NCBI GenBank assembly: GCA_963850345.1
Contig: CAWKKW010000004.1
Coordinates: forward strand, 248,001-312,000
Length of the DNA stretch: 64,000 nt
Direction: 5' to 3'
DNA from: CAWKKW01 sp963850345
Lineage (GTDB): Bacteria > Acidobacteriota > Terriglobia > Terriglobales > Acidobacteriaceae
Part shown: in pieces, positions 32,773 to 43,478 of the stretch
How the letters are laid out: the number at the start of each line of letters is the position of its first letter
Numbering within the stretch: position 1 is the first letter of the stretch
The notes under the pieces: model-generated
Told to the model about the DNA's origin: nothing
The model's input: the letters and a program-made list of their open reading frames with translations, nothing else
Database searches by the model: none
Translations under genes and position numbers: made by a program

Positions 32773-34083
32773 ATGAAGGTACAAGGAAGCAAATGGCTTT
32801 TCATCCTCATCGGTACGTTCGGTAGTTGTGCGGTAGCCCAGGACACGCCGATGTTCCGTGGCGACCTGATTCACTCAGGCATCTACGCCGCGGCCGGCGT
32901 TCCGACACTCCATGGCGTGAAATGGAAGTTTCACACCGGCGGCGAGGTCATCTCCTCCCCTGCGATCGTCAACAGCGTTGTCTATGTTGGCAGTGCGGAT
33001 GGGAACCTGTATGCGCTTCACGAGCAGGACGGGTCTTTGCTCTGGAAGTTCGCCTCGCATGCCCGGATACCATCGTCGCCCGCGGTTGCGAACGGACTGG
33101 TCTACTTCGGCAGCTATGACGGAAACTTCTACGCAGTAGAAGCCAAGACCGGCAAGTTGAAATGGAAGTTCCACACCCAGGAGCGGCGCTATGCCGCCAA
33201 ACATCTTCATGGCTCGCTCCCGGTGGATGAGACCATGCCCGATCCGTTCGACGTGTATCTGTCGTCGCCTGCGGTGTGGAACGATGCGGTGTACTTCGGA
33301 AGTGGCGATGGAAACGTGTACGCGCTCGATGCGGCGACCGGCGGGGTCAAGTGGAAGTTCCACACCGACGACGTGGTCCATGCGTCGCCTGCCATTGCCG
33401 ATGGGCGGCTCTTCATCGGCAGTTGGGACAGCTACTTCTATGCGCTCGATGCTGCCAGCGGAAAGGAGCTGTGGCGATTCAAGACGGGAGAGGATCCTGA
33501 CATTCACAACCAGGTCGGGATTCAATCTTCGGCCACGATAAGTCATGGCATCGTCTACTTCGGCTGCCGCGACTCCAAGTTCTATGCAGTGGACGCAGCC
33601 TCAGGACAACAACGCTGGTCGTTTCCGAACAATGGATCATGGGTGATCACGTCGCCCGCCGTTCAAGATGGAGTCGTGTACTTCGCCACGTCCGACACGG
33701 GCCTCTTCCATGCGCTCGACGCTCAGACCGGCGCACCGATGTACTCGCTGAAGTTTCCGTGGGTCATCTTCAGCTCGCCGGCGATCGCAGGCAAGACGCT
33801 GTACCTTGCATCGCAGGATGGCAAGCTGACCAGCATCGACCTGGTGGCCAGGAAGACAGGCTGGGTCTTCCAGACCGAAGCTTCGCGGCAGAATCTCAAG
33901 GGAGTATCGAAAGCAGATGGCGCGCCGGATTATGAGACGGTCTTCCGCTCCTCCTTCTACGACGATCTGCTGGTTGGGATTGACAGGCTGCATAGCGTGG
34001 GAACCATGCTCGCTTCGCCGGTCGTCTCTGGAAGTGTGGTGTATATCGGGAGCGCCGACGGAAATCTCTACGCGCTGCAGTAG
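32773..34083 (+). CDS. Secreted PQQ-like beta-propeller repeat protein
   Basis: The 436-residue product (ATG 32773, AAGGGAAGG upstream) has a signal peptide (to about residue 22) and a chain of beta-propeller blades of the PQQ-repeat type. Repeats are visible as VYVGSADGNLYALHEQDGS, VYFGSYDGNFYAVEAKTG, VYFGSGDGNVYALDAATG, LFIGSWDSYFYALDAASG and three or more later copies, each with a following WKF/WRF. Blades of this type occur in BamB-like scaffold proteins and in PQQ dehydrogenases. No heme motif or catalytic Asp/Asn set for a PQQ dehydrogenase is seen, so a binding or scaffold role is more likely. It faces a Rieske oxygenase gene whose end is only three bases away. Confidence 0.85.
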   Translation: MKVQGSKWLFILIGTFGSCAVAQDTPMFRGDLIHSGIYAAAGVPTLHGVKWKFHTGGEVISSPAIVNSVVYVGSADGNLYALHEQDGSLLWKFASHARIPSSPAVANGLVYFGSYDGNFYAVEAKTGKLKWKFHTQERRYAAKHLHGSLPVDETMPDPFDVYLSSPAVWNDAVYFGSGDGNVYALDAATGGVKWKFHTDDVVHASPAIADGRLFIGSWDSYFYALDAASGKELWRFKTGEDPDIHNQVGIQSSATISHGIVYFGCRDSKFYAVDAASGQQRWSFPNNGSWVITSPAVQDGVVYFATSDTGLFHALDAQTGAPMYSLKFPWVIFSSPAIAGKTLYLASQDGKLTSIDLVARKTGWVFQTEASRQNLKGVSKADGAPDYETVFRSSFYDDLLVGIDRLHSVGTMLASPVVSGSVVYIGSADGNLYALQ

Positions 34084-34086
34084 TCG

Positions 34087-35208
34087 TTAGCTGCGCCAGC
34101 GCAAGGTGACCGGGCCGGCGATCGGATTGCGGAACGGTGTGCCCTTTGCCGCGGCCTCCAGCCTGGCCTGCTTTAAGGCGAAGTACCACTTCGCGGGGCG
34201 GTCCGCATCGTCGATCAGCATCAAGGTGGGGTTGTGCTTGAGCCCCTCCGCCTGCTGGATCATGGTGAGCTGATCTTGGCGTACAAAGCGGTCCCCGAAG
34301 TACCTCGCGATCGAGGTCACCAGCGGCACGTTGTAGAAAATATTCCAGGCGCCGTGAACGTCGATGCGGCACGCATTAGGAGCGGTGGGCGTGACCGTAG
34401 TCAGACTTGAAAACCACTTGTCTCCGCAACGAATGCTTTCATAGCGGCGATTGGGCAGCACGAAGTCGATCGTGGTGGTAATGGGCTCGCCGTAGACTCC
34501 CAGCAATTTGTATGGCGCGCTGTTTCCTGAAGGCGCATGCGCAGACATGCGGAAGCCCTGCTCGATGGGTTCGAAGTGCTTTACTTTTTCGTGGATGCTC
34601 TGGCGCGTTCGCCACCACCAGGACTGGTGCACGAAGGGCCCATGCGCGGGATCCATGAGGCCGATGATGCCGTGGTCCACGTTGCACGGCAGGTCCGCCG
34701 TGAGATGAGCACTGCGATAGCGGCTTCCGAACTTGGCCGTCTCCGGCACCGGCGGCAGCGCCTGGTCCGGCCGAACCCTTCCGCTTCCGGGCTGCGGCAG
34801 GTACACCCAGGCATACCCGTCCCGCTCTTCGCAGGGAAAGGCGGTTGCGTAGATACGCGTTGGGTCCAGCGTGTCGTGGCTGGTGAGTGAGGGAATTTCG
34901 AGGCACTGTCCGCTGACGGCTTCGAACGACCAGCCGTGGTATTTGCAGGTGAGGGCTTTCCCGTCAAACCAGCCGCAGGAGAGAGGAATGCCGCGATGCG
35001 GGCAGCTGTCGCGCATGGCAAAGAGCCTGCCGTCTTCGCGCCGGCCCAGTACAAGAGGCAGGCCGAGCAGCAGAGTGGTGACGAGAGTTTTGCCTTGCAG
35101 CCTTTCGCTGCGAAGCGCTGGATACCAATCGTCGAAGACGAGCGAAGTGGTCAGCCCCAGTACCTCGGGAGCAGGATTCAACGCGACGAATTGGGTTTCC
35201 GATTCCAT
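34087..35208 (-). CDS. Rieske-type non-heme iron oxygenase
   Basis: Rieske oxygenases use a 2Fe-2S cluster and a mononuclear iron to hydroxylate, demethylate or cleave organic substrates. The 373-residue protein has both sites: Cys69/His71 (CPHRG) and Cys88/His91 (CKYHGW) for the Rieske cluster, and Asp186, His189 and His194 (the D-x2-H-x4-H pattern in MDPAHGPFVH) for the catalytic iron. The N-terminal DDWYPALRSERL resembles the pheophorbide a oxygenase / vanillate demethylase branch. No reductase or ferredoxin partner lies next to it. The substrate is unknown. It ends three bases from the convergent propeller gene. Confidence 0.88.
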   Translation of the reverse strand: MESETQFVALNPAPEVLGLTTSLVFDDWYPALRSERLQGKTLVTTLLLGLPLVLGRREDGRLFAMRDSCPHRGIPLSCGWFDGKALTCKYHGWSFEAVSGQCLEIPSLTSHDTLDPTRIYATAFPCEERDGYAWVYLPQPGSGRVRPDQALPPVPETAKFGSRYRSAHLTADLPCNVDHGIIGLMDPAHGPFVHQSWWWRTRQSIHEKVKHFEPIEQGFRMSAHAPSGNSAPYKLLGVYGEPITTTIDFVLPNRRYESIRCGDKWFSSLTTVTPTAPNACRIDVHGAWNIFYNVPLVTSIARYFGDRFVRQDQLTMIQQAEGLKHNPTLMLIDDADRPAKWYFALKQARLEAAAKGTPFRNPIAGPVTLRWRS

Positions 35209-35391
35209 GCAGCCGGGCTCGTCGAGCCTGGCCTCTACTATAGCGCCACGGCTGAGACGTGTTTGCAGACACTTTTGGCCGCCTCGGCATCAACGGAGCC
35301 TCCGCCGCCAGGAAAGATCGAACCACTATAATCGGCAAGGATCTCACTGCTTGGGTTTTCGGTGGGTTCGGGAGCCGCCATTCTGGTTGCA

Positions 35392-37221
35392 ATGCATAAG
35401 TCGGGTACCAGGTTCATTCTCGCGCTGGTCGGATTGTGGGCTCTGCTGTACGGATCGTTTTCGCTCACTCGTCCGCCGCTGCTCGACGATGCCGACTCGG
35501 TGCATGCGGAGGTAGCTCGCGAGATATTGCAGCGCCACGACTGGACTACGCTGTACGCCAACGGCATTCGCTATCTTGAAAAAGCTCCGTTGCTGTACTG
35601 GAGCATGGCATCCAGCTTCAAGATCTTCGGCGTGGCCGATTGGTCGGCTCGCATCCCCCTCGCGCTGTATACGCTGGCCTTGATCCTCGTCACCTTCTCG
35701 CTGGGCCGCCGGCTCTTCGGTTCCGATGCCGCCGGCTTCTACTCCGCCCTGATCCTGCTGACCTCCTTCGGAGTTTTCATCTTCACTCGGTTTCTCATCC
35801 CCGACGTGATCGTGTGTTTGTGGATGACGGCCGCCATGCTGTTCTTCTGGCGATCGCTCGAGGAGGGAGAACACCCCTCTCGCACCAGCGCCGTATGCTT
35901 TGCCGCCGCGTGCGCTCTGAGCGTACTGACCAAGGGCCTCATCGGCGTGGTGTTTCCGCTCGGTGTAGTGCTGCTGTTTTTGTTCATCAACCGCAATCTG
36001 CGTCACCTGCTCCGGTGGCACCTGCCTCTGGGAACAGGAGTGTTCTTCCTCATCGCGGCTCCGTGGCACATCGCCGCCGCGATCGCGAATCCGACGCAGG
36101 GCCACCCCAGCGGTATCGTTCCTACGCAAGGAAATGTGCACGGCTGGCTGTGGTTCTACTTCGTGAACGAACATCTGCTGCGCTACCTGAACCTGCGACT
36201 TCCGCGCGACTACGACACGGTGCCGCTCTGGCTCTTCTGGGGACTGCTGCTTGTCTGGCTGATGCCGTGGTGCGTCTTCGCCGTGCAGGCGCTACGCGAG
36301 ATCCCGGCTGCCAAGGCTCTGCGCCGAGAGCCCCTCGATGCAGGGGAACAGCGACTGCTCTTCCTGGCGCTCTGGGCGCTGGTGATTATGGTCTTCTTCA
36401 GCTTCTCGACACGGCAGGAGTACTATGCGCTGCCTGCACTGCCTGCCCTGGCGCTGCTGATCGGTGGCTGGATGGCTGGCGATGAGGTAGCCGCGCCCAC
36501 ACCGGCAGGGCGAGGCATTGCCATTGCCTTGTTCGTCTCCGGTCTGATCGGCGCATTCGTTGCCGCGTTCCTCGCCTTTGAGGGACAGCCGCCCTTGCCG
36601 GGCACCGATCTCTCTTCGCTGCTGCAGCACAATTCCGGCGATTACGCTCTTTCGCTCGGGCACTTTCTCGACTTGAATGCACGCGCGATGGGCGCTTTCC
36701 GGCTTCCGCTGCTCATCACCGCGGCAGCGCTGCTGGTGGGCACGTCGTTCAACCTGTTCTTCCGTATGCGGGTCAAGGTGCGCCTGGCGAACTGTTTCCT
36801 GGGCGGCATGATGGTCGCCTTTCTGGTCGCGACTCACCTCGCGCTCACCATCTTCTCGCCGGTGCTCTCTTCACAAATTTTGGCCGAAGCCATTCGTCCC
36901 GAACTGGAGCCCGAGGACATGGTTGTGATCAATGGCGAATACGAAGGCGCCTCGACGCTGGGGTTCTACCTGCAGCGGCAGATTCATCTGCTCAATGGCC
37001 GCAGCTCGAACCTGTGGTACGGGTCGTTCTTCAACGACGCTCCGCAGATCTTTGAGGACAACGCTTCGATCGTGAAGCTGTGGAACAGCCCGCAGCGCGT
37101 CTTCCTGTGGACGGAGCCCGACAAGGTGCCGAACCTCGTCGGAAAGAGCTACGTCGTGGGCCGCAGCGGCGGGAAGGAAATCCTCAGCAACGAGCCCAAC
37201 CACGGCGGAGCGAACTTCTAG
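35392..37221 (+). CDS. GT39 membrane glycosyltransferase (ArnT-like)
   Basis: This is an integral membrane glycosyltransferase of the family that includes ArnT and protein mannosyltransferases. It uses a polyprenyl-phosphate sugar donor in the periplasm. The product (609 residues from ATG 35392; GTG 35362 is an alternative) starts with a membrane helix followed by RPPLLDDADSVHAEVAREIL, the acidic first periplasmic loop that holds the catalytic Asp, and EKAPLLYWSMA. About 11-12 membrane segments follow, then a soluble C-terminal domain with LEPEDMVVINGEYEGASTLGF. In a Gram-negative cell the acceptor may be lipid A, another lipid, or protein. The convergent hopanoid-type transferase gene next to it suggests a lipid role, but weakly. 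Confidence 0.87.
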   Translation: MHKSGTRFILALVGLWALLYGSFSLTRPPLLDDADSVHAEVAREILQRHDWTTLYANGIRYLEKAPLLYWSMASSFKIFGVADWSARIPLALYTLALILVTFSLGRRLFGSDAAGFYSALILLTSFGVFIFTRFLIPDVIVCLWMTAAMLFFWRSLEEGEHPSRTSAVCFAAACALSVLTKGLIGVVFPLGVVLLFLFINRNLRHLLRWHLPLGTGVFFLIAAPWHIAAAIANPTQGHPSGIVPTQGNVHGWLWFYFVNEHLLRYLNLRLPRDYDTVPLWLFWGLLLVWLMPWCVFAVQALREIPAAKALRREPLDAGEQRLLFLALWALVIMVFFSFSTRQEYYALPALPALALLIGGWMAGDEVAAPTPAGRGIAIALFVSGLIGAFVAAFLAFEGQPPLPGTDLSSLLQHNSGDYALSLGHFLDLNARAMGAFRLPLLITAAALLVGTSFNLFFRMRVKVRLANCFLGGMMVAFLVATHLALTIFSPVLSSQILAEAIRPELEPEDMVVINGEYEGASTLGFYLQRQIHLLNGRSSNLWYGSFFNDAPQIFEDNASIVKLWNSPQRVFLWTEPDKVPNLVGKSYVVGRSGGKEILSNEPNHGGANF

Positions 37222-37285
37222 CGCGCGCGCTGTTACTGCGTTCGCTGAAATGGGCGAGATAGCAGGTCCGGTGAAAGACGCAATC

Positions 37286-38455
37286 TCAGGCGGCGAGCCG
37301 GTGCAACTTGCCATCCTTGAGCGCAAATTCTTCGCCTCGCCAAGCGACTGTATTGCCAGCGAAGCTCCAGATCCAAATCCCCAACGCTACCAGGTCCCGC
37401 GCCGGCAGCAACCAGAGGTCGCGCAAGACCTGCCGATCGCCCACAATCCCAACCCCCACGGCGAGCGCCAGGGCGACACGAGCAGCCAGCGTGACGCTGA
37501 GCAGCGCGATGCTGGCCAGGCTGGCTCCAGAGGCGATGAAGTTGAAGAAGGCCCATGGCAGACCATACGTGAAGGCCAGGCCTGCATAACCCAGCTTGCG
37601 CGAATCGCGCGTACTGCGGGCCCATCGCGTCTGGTGCGCGAGAAACTGCCTGAAGCTGTAGGCCGGAACGAAGGTGTCAACCACCTCCCCGCTCAGCGCG
37701 ACTTCGAAGCCACTGCGGGCCACGCGCACTCCCAGTTCATAGTCGTCGGCCAGGTAATCCACGAGGGGTGCAAGGCCGCCGATGGCGTTCAGGGCTTCCA
37801 GCGAAATAGCGAGAGTCGAGCCCAGCGCGAAGTGGATGCCGTCTTCGAGATGCCTTGCAGTTAGAACTCCCGGAATGAAATCCGTCGAGATACCCAGGGC
37901 TTCCATTTTTGAGCCCAGGGTTCCGTGCGCCCGTCCGCGATAGGGAGCGGTCACCATACCGACGCGACGACCAGCATGGGCGGCGCTCGCAAACTGCGCC
38001 ATGATGCTGGCGAGGTAGCTCGGCGACACGTGAATGTCGCTGTCATTAATGAGCAGGTATTCGAACCGCGCCTGTGGCAGCACCTGCACCAGGTTGCTGA
38101 CCTTACCGTTCGCGCCGAGCGATTCCGGACACAGCACCAGGCGAATGGAGCGCTCGGGAAACTCCGCCTGCAGCCGTTGAATGGCCGTTACCGCCGGGTC
38201 TGCCGGGCTGCTCACCGCAAACAGAATCTCGTACTCCCCCGCATACTCCTGCCGGCAGTGACTCGCGAAACTGTCGTACATGGCGGGATCCAGGCCCTTG
38301 ACGGGTTTCAGAATGCTCACCGGCGGATGAAAGTCCGCGACCGGCTGCCGGAGGTGGCGCGCGAAGGAGCGCGCACTCCACAGGGCCAGCAGGTAGTAGC
38401 CGAGCCCCGCGAGCGTCAAAACGGTGGTGATAGCGGCCACAACGGTCGAAATCAT
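37286..38455 (-). CDS. hpnI: HpnI-like glycosyltransferase (family GT21)
   Basis: The product resembles HpnI, which adds N-acetylglucosamine to bacteriohopanetetrol, and the related ceramide glucosyltransferase. The 389-residue protein has an N-terminal membrane helix, the GT21-typical PPVSILKPVKGLDP (44-57), the nucleotide-sugar site NDSD (137-140), then DYLADDYELGVRVARSG and the acceptor-site signature HQTRWARSTRDSRK (about 263-277). Three more membrane segments follow. The classical hpn gene neighbours are absent here. The specificity is inferred from the family pattern; a ceramide-type or other lipid acceptor cannot be excluded. Confidence 0.8.
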   Translation of the reverse strand: MISTVVAAITTVLTLAGLGYYLLALWSARSFARHLRQPVADFHPPVSILKPVKGLDPAMYDSFASHCRQEYAGEYEILFAVSSPADPAVTAIQRLQAEFPERSIRLVLCPESLGANGKVSNLVQVLPQARFEYLLINDSDIHVSPSYLASIMAQFASAAHAGRRVGMVTAPYRGRAHGTLGSKMEALGISTDFIPGVLTARHLEDGIHFALGSTLAISLEALNAIGGLAPLVDYLADDYELGVRVARSGFEVALSGEVVDTFVPAYSFRQFLAHQTRWARSTRDSRKLGYAGLAFTYGLPWAFFNFIASGASLASIALLSVTLAARVALALAVGVGIVGDRQVLRDLWLLPARDLVALGIWIWSFAGNTVAWRGEEFALKDGKLHRLAA

Positions 38456-38493
38456 GTGTCTGGACAGCTCTTAGTGTAGCCCAGCAGCGTGAC

Positions 38494-39750
38494 TCACTCG
38501 TAACGGAGCGCCTCGATGGGGTCGAGGTTGGCTGCCTTCCATGCCGGGTAGATTCCGAAGATCAACCCGATGGCACACGAGACCACGAAGGCAACGATCA
38601 CCCACGTGGAGGACAGCGCCGCGTGCAGGAACGAGACCGCGAAATGCAGAATCAGGGTCATCAGTGCGCCCGCCACAATACCGATCACACCGCCGACAGC
38701 GCACAGGGTGATGGCTTCCAGGGTGAACTGCATCAGGATGTTGCTCTTGGTCGCGCCGATTGCCTTACGCACGCCGATCTCGCGGGTTCGTTCGGTGACC
38801 GAGACCAGCATAATGTTCATCACGCCTACGCCGCCCACCATCAGACCCACGGAAGAGACGGCCACCATGAACAGGAAGAGGCCGCCGGTGATCGAGTTCC
38901 ATAGACGCGCCAGCGAGTCAGGGCCGAAGATCGCGAAGTTGTCGTCCTGGTCGACATGCACTTTGCGCCGTACGCGAAGCAGTTCGCGAATCTCTTCCTG
39001 GACCAGCACCTTGTTTTTGGCGTCGTCGTACTTGACCGTCACCCAGAAGTCCACAATCTCCGGATGAATCTTGTGAAATGTCTCAAGCGGGAAGTAGGCA
39101 GCGTTGTCCTCGGTGTTGCGACCACCGCCGAAGGGCTGTTTCCTCTTCTCGAGCGCGCCGATTACGGTGAACACATCGCCTTCGCACTCTACGTCCTTGC
39201 CGATCGCGGATTCGCCGGGAAACAGCTGGTCCACGGTATCGTGACCCAGGACCACCACATTCGCGCGCCGCGTCTCCTCATCCTCGGTCCACATGCGGCC
39301 TTCGCTTAGCTCGAGGTCCGCTGTTTCCTTCATGGCCGCGGTGCTGCCACCCAGAATGGTGTTCTCCACCTTCCGGCCGGCGTGTTTCATCGAGACATTG
39401 CCGACGTGTAACTGCCAATTGGCATAGCGAACCCACGGGTCGGCAGTGACCACGTGCGGTAGTTTCCGCATGGCCATGCCGTCTTCATACGTCAACTGTT
39501 TGCGATTGAACTCCTCGGTCGTAGGCCGATGCCCAAACGGCTCGAAGCGGAAGACCCAGATGTTATTCGTGCCCAGAGAACTGATGAATTGCCCGACGTT
39601 GCTGTTCAGTCCATTGATGGCCGACGAGATCAGGATCACGGTGGAGATCCCGATCGTGATACCGAGAATTGTCAGCCCCGAACGCAGTTTGTTGGTGCGC
39701 AGAGTTTCCAGGGCCATTCTCACGGCTTCTCTGGAATCGCGAAGATGCAT
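38494..39750 (-). CDS. MacB-type ABC transporter permease (duplicate copy 1)
   Basis: This 418-residue protein has the MacB/FtsX topology: an N-terminal helix (about 21-45, LTILGITIGISTVILISSAI), a periplasmic domain of about 230 residues, and three C-terminal helices. The C-terminal signature is VMNIMLVSVTERTREIGVRKAIGATKSNILMQF, the cytoplasmic coupling region, and the end reads IYPAWKAANLDPIEALRYE. MacB-type permeases work with an ATPase of the LolD type as mechanotransducers for outer-membrane efflux or lipoprotein traffic. No ATPase gene is nearby. It is a near-copy of the gene at 39858-41114, equal in length without gaps, with the periplasmic part more divergent than the helices. Confidence 0.9.
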   Translation of the reverse strand: MHLRDSREAVRMALETLRTNKLRSGLTILGITIGISTVILISSAINGLNSNVGQFISSLGTNNIWVFRFEPFGHRPTTEEFNRKQLTYEDGMAMRKLPHVVTADPWVRYANWQLHVGNVSMKHAGRKVENTILGGSTAAMKETADLELSEGRMWTEDEETRRANVVVLGHDTVDQLFPGESAIGKDVECEGDVFTVIGALEKRKQPFGGGRNTEDNAAYFPLETFHKIHPEIVDFWVTVKYDDAKNKVLVQEEIRELLRVRRKVHVDQDDNFAIFGPDSLARLWNSITGGLFLFMVAVSSVGLMVGGVGVMNIMLVSVTERTREIGVRKAIGATKSNILMQFTLEAITLCAVGGVIGIVAGALMTLILHFAVSFLHAALSSTWVIVAFVVSCAIGLIFGIYPAWKAANLDPIEALRYE

Positions 39751-39857
39751 GGCGAACTGCTCCGATCTCGGGGCTGGCTTGGCTGCCTCTACCCCTTCGT
39801 GCGACCGATCAATGCTGCAGTAGAGATCGGCATCGCCGACTCGACTGCTCTCCCGAC

Positions 39858-41114
39858 CTACTCGTAACGCAGTGCTTCAATGGGATCCAGGTTGGCTGCT
39901 TTCCAAGCCGGATAGATGCCGAAGATGAGCCCGATTCCACACGAGACAAGGAAGGCTACTAACACCCAGGTGGATGAAAGCGCGGCATGCAGGAACGAGA
40001 CTGCGTAATGCAGAATCACGGTCAGCAGTGCGCCCGCCACAATGCCGATGATGCCGCCAACGGCGCAAAGCGTAATCGCCTCGAGCGTAAATTGCATGAG
40101 GATGTTGGCTTTGGTTGCGCCGATGGCCTTCCGGACACCGATCTCGCGGGTTCGCTCCGTAACCGAGACGAGCATGATGTTCATCACGCCCACACCGCCG
40201 ACCATCAAACCCACCGAAGATACGGCCACCATGAACAGGAACAATCCCCCGGTGATGGAGTTCCAAAGTCGGCCCAGCGAGTCAGGTCCGAAGATCGCAA
40301 AGTTGTCGTCCTGCTCCACTCGCACGCGGCGGCGAGCGCGCAGCAGTTCCCGAATTTCTTCTTCGACGATGGTTTTGTTCTTCGGATCGTCGTACTTCAC
40401 CGTGGTCCAGTAGTCGAGCTGTTCGGGATGGATCTTGTGGAAGGTCTCCAGCGGGAAATACGCGGAGTTATCGTCGGTGTTGCGGCCGCCGCCAAACGGC
40501 TGCGGCTGCTTATCGAAAACGCCGATTACGGTGAACACATCGCCGTTGCACTCCACATCTTTGCCGAGCGGCGATTGGTTGGGAAAGAGATCTTCCGCAG
40601 CGTCGTGACCAAGCACCACCACGTTGGCCGCGCGGGTTTCTTCCTGGTCGGTCCACATGCGGCCTTCCAGCATCTCAATGTTCGCGACCTCTTTTACCGC
40701 CGCCGTATCGCCTTCGAGGATCGTGTTCTGCACCTTGTGGCTACCGGCTTTGAGCGAGACGTTGCCGATGCCGAGTTGCCAGTTCTGCAGACGCAGCGCC
40801 GAGTCGACCGCTACCACGTGAGGCAGCTTGGCAATGGCGATGCCGTCTTCATGGGTGAGCTGCTTGCGGTTCAGCTCCTCGGTCGTTGGCCGGTGACCGA
40901 ATGGCTCGAAGCGAAAAATCCACAGACTGTTCGTTCCCAGCGATGCAATGAAGTGGGCCACGTTGCTGTTGAGGCCATTAATCGCGGAGGAGATCAAAAT
41001 CACCGTGGATATGCCGATGGTGATGCCGAGAACGGTGAGTCCGGAGCGCAGTTTGTTGGTGCGCAGGGTTTCGAGTGCCATCCGTACCGCTTCTTTAGAG
41101 TCGCGAATGCGCAT
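39858..41114 (-). CDS. MacB-type ABC transporter permease (duplicate copy 2)
   Basis: Also 418 residues, this protein aligns with the neighbouring copy at 38494-39750 from end to end without an insertion. Both share the stretch NGLNSNV, the FRFEPFGHRPTTEE block (about 67-80), FGGGRNT, DDNFAIFGPDSL and the whole C-terminal helix region. Differences cluster at about 95-215 of the periplasmic domain, the part that would contact partners or substrate. It starts three bases after the stop of the permease at 41118-42344 and is probably translated from the same message. Copy 1 follows after a 107-base gap. Confidence 0.9.
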   Translation of the reverse strand: MRIRDSKEAVRMALETLRTNKLRSGLTVLGITIGISTVILISSAINGLNSNVAHFIASLGTNSLWIFRFEPFGHRPTTEELNRKQLTHEDGIAIAKLPHVVAVDSALRLQNWQLGIGNVSLKAGSHKVQNTILEGDTAAVKEVANIEMLEGRMWTDQEETRAANVVVLGHDAAEDLFPNQSPLGKDVECNGDVFTVIGVFDKQPQPFGGGRNTDDNSAYFPLETFHKIHPEQLDYWTTVKYDDPKNKTIVEEEIRELLRARRRVRVEQDDNFAIFGPDSLGRLWNSITGGLFLFMVAVSSVGLMVGGVGVMNIMLVSVTERTREIGVRKAIGATKANILMQFTLEAITLCAVGGIIGIVAGALLTVILHYAVSFLHAALSSTWVLVAFLVSCGIGLIFGIYPAWKAANLDPIEALRYE

Positions 41115-41117
41115 AGG

Positions 41118-42344
<1,227 letters not shown>

Positions 42345-42515
42345 GGCGCAGTTTTCCTGGGAGGAGACACTCCGAGTGTACCAGCGGCTGCCCTCGGACG
42401 AGCGGACGCTTCCCCTGAACAGTATCTACGCCATGGAAGGCCCGAAAGTTCCAAATGGAGCGGATAGAAGGCCGTTCCGAGGCCTAAAGGAATCGGGCGG
42501 CCGCCGCGTGCCGCG

Positions 42516-43478
42516 TTAATCGAGCTTTTGTATCTGAACGCCTTCGGGGATCTTCAATTGGAACTGGTCCTCGGTCAGCGGCTGGTTCAACTGCAGTTTT
42601 TGAATCGTTAGCACGATCTGGTACTGCTCGAGCGGGCGCTTGATGGTCACCGATCCGGGATACATGGTGGTCCCGAACTTCTGATAGGGGCCATAGATGA
42701 CCTGGGTCTGAATTTCACCCTGCTGGTCGTAGATGTCCTCTTCGTTGGGCGTGAGGTCTACCCGACTGATATGGATCACCCGGGCGGGCAGCAGCTGTCG
42801 GATTGTAGTTGAGCCGGCCTGATCCTCTTTGGCGTGAACGATGTACAGATCGTAGTCGGGCAGAGCGATCAGCTGCTTGCCGTTGGGGTCGCGTGCGGTC
42901 TTGGTCTCGGTGGTCAGAAACACCAGTTCGTTCGACTCGATCGGCCGTATCAGCAGCGAGTCGAAAAACACGCCGGGGCGCAGGTTTTCAAGCGTATTGG
43001 GAGACCTCTTCGACAGCGCGTTGCTGCCCTCGATGGCCCGGCTCTTGGGAGGAATCAGCAGCTTGAACTGCTTGCCGTCGCTGGCCATATCAAACGCCCG
43101 CGTATGCAGGACGGGCAGTAAGCCAAGCACCCGTAACTGTTCGGGCTTCTTCATGAGGATGTAGCCGGGGAACCAGGGCGATTGCTGCTCGTCTTCCTTG
43201 TTAGCGGAAGGGAACGAGGCCTGTAATTGGACCGTGGCCCGCAGGGATTGAAAGGACGCATACTGCGCATTCAGCCGGTCCACCAAGTCGACCGCGGTGG
43301 CGGTCTGGACGACTGGCGGCATCTTGAGGGTTTGCACTTTGCGGGTACGCACCAGCGGCAGGCACCCGGTCAAGCCCGGGAGCAGCATCAGCAGGGCCGC
43401 CTGGAAACAGAGCCATCGCGCGTGAGTCGCGTTGAATTTTGCCGCTACTTCTCCTGTTGCCTGGGCCGGATCCTTCAT
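42516..43478 (-). CDS. Outer-membrane lipoprotein, DUF4292/LolB-like
   Basis: The protein (320 residues) has an N-terminal signal with lipobox LLPGLTGC, about residues 32-39, so it is probably lipid-anchored. The mature part reads like the LolA/LolB-type half-barrel found in DUF4292 proteins: VDLVDRLNAQYASFQSLRATVQLQ at the start, FPGYILMKKPEQLRVLGLLPVLHTRAFDMAS, then repeated strands and a C-terminal LTEDQFQLKIPEGVQIQKL. Such folds bind lipids or lipoprotein acyl chains. Its ATG overlaps the mltG stop by four bases (ATGA), which indicates coupled expression with a peptidoglycan enzyme. The three MacB-type permeases follow 171 bases downstream on the same strand. Confidence 0.75.
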   Translation of the reverse strand: MKDPAQATGEVAAKFNATHARWLCFQAALLMLLPGLTGCLPLVRTRKVQTLKMPPVVQTATAVDLVDRLNAQYASFQSLRATVQLQASFPSANKEDEQQSPWFPGYILMKKPEQLRVLGLLPVLHTRAFDMASDGKQFKLLIPPKSRAIEGSNALSKRSPNTLENLRPGVFFDSLLIRPIESNELVFLTTETKTARDPNGKQLIALPDYDLYIVHAKEDQAGSTTIRQLLPARVIHISRVDLTPNEEDIYDQQGEIQTQVIYGPYQKFGTTMYPGSVTIKRPLEQYQIVLTIQKLQLNQPLTEDQFQLKIPEGVQIQKLD

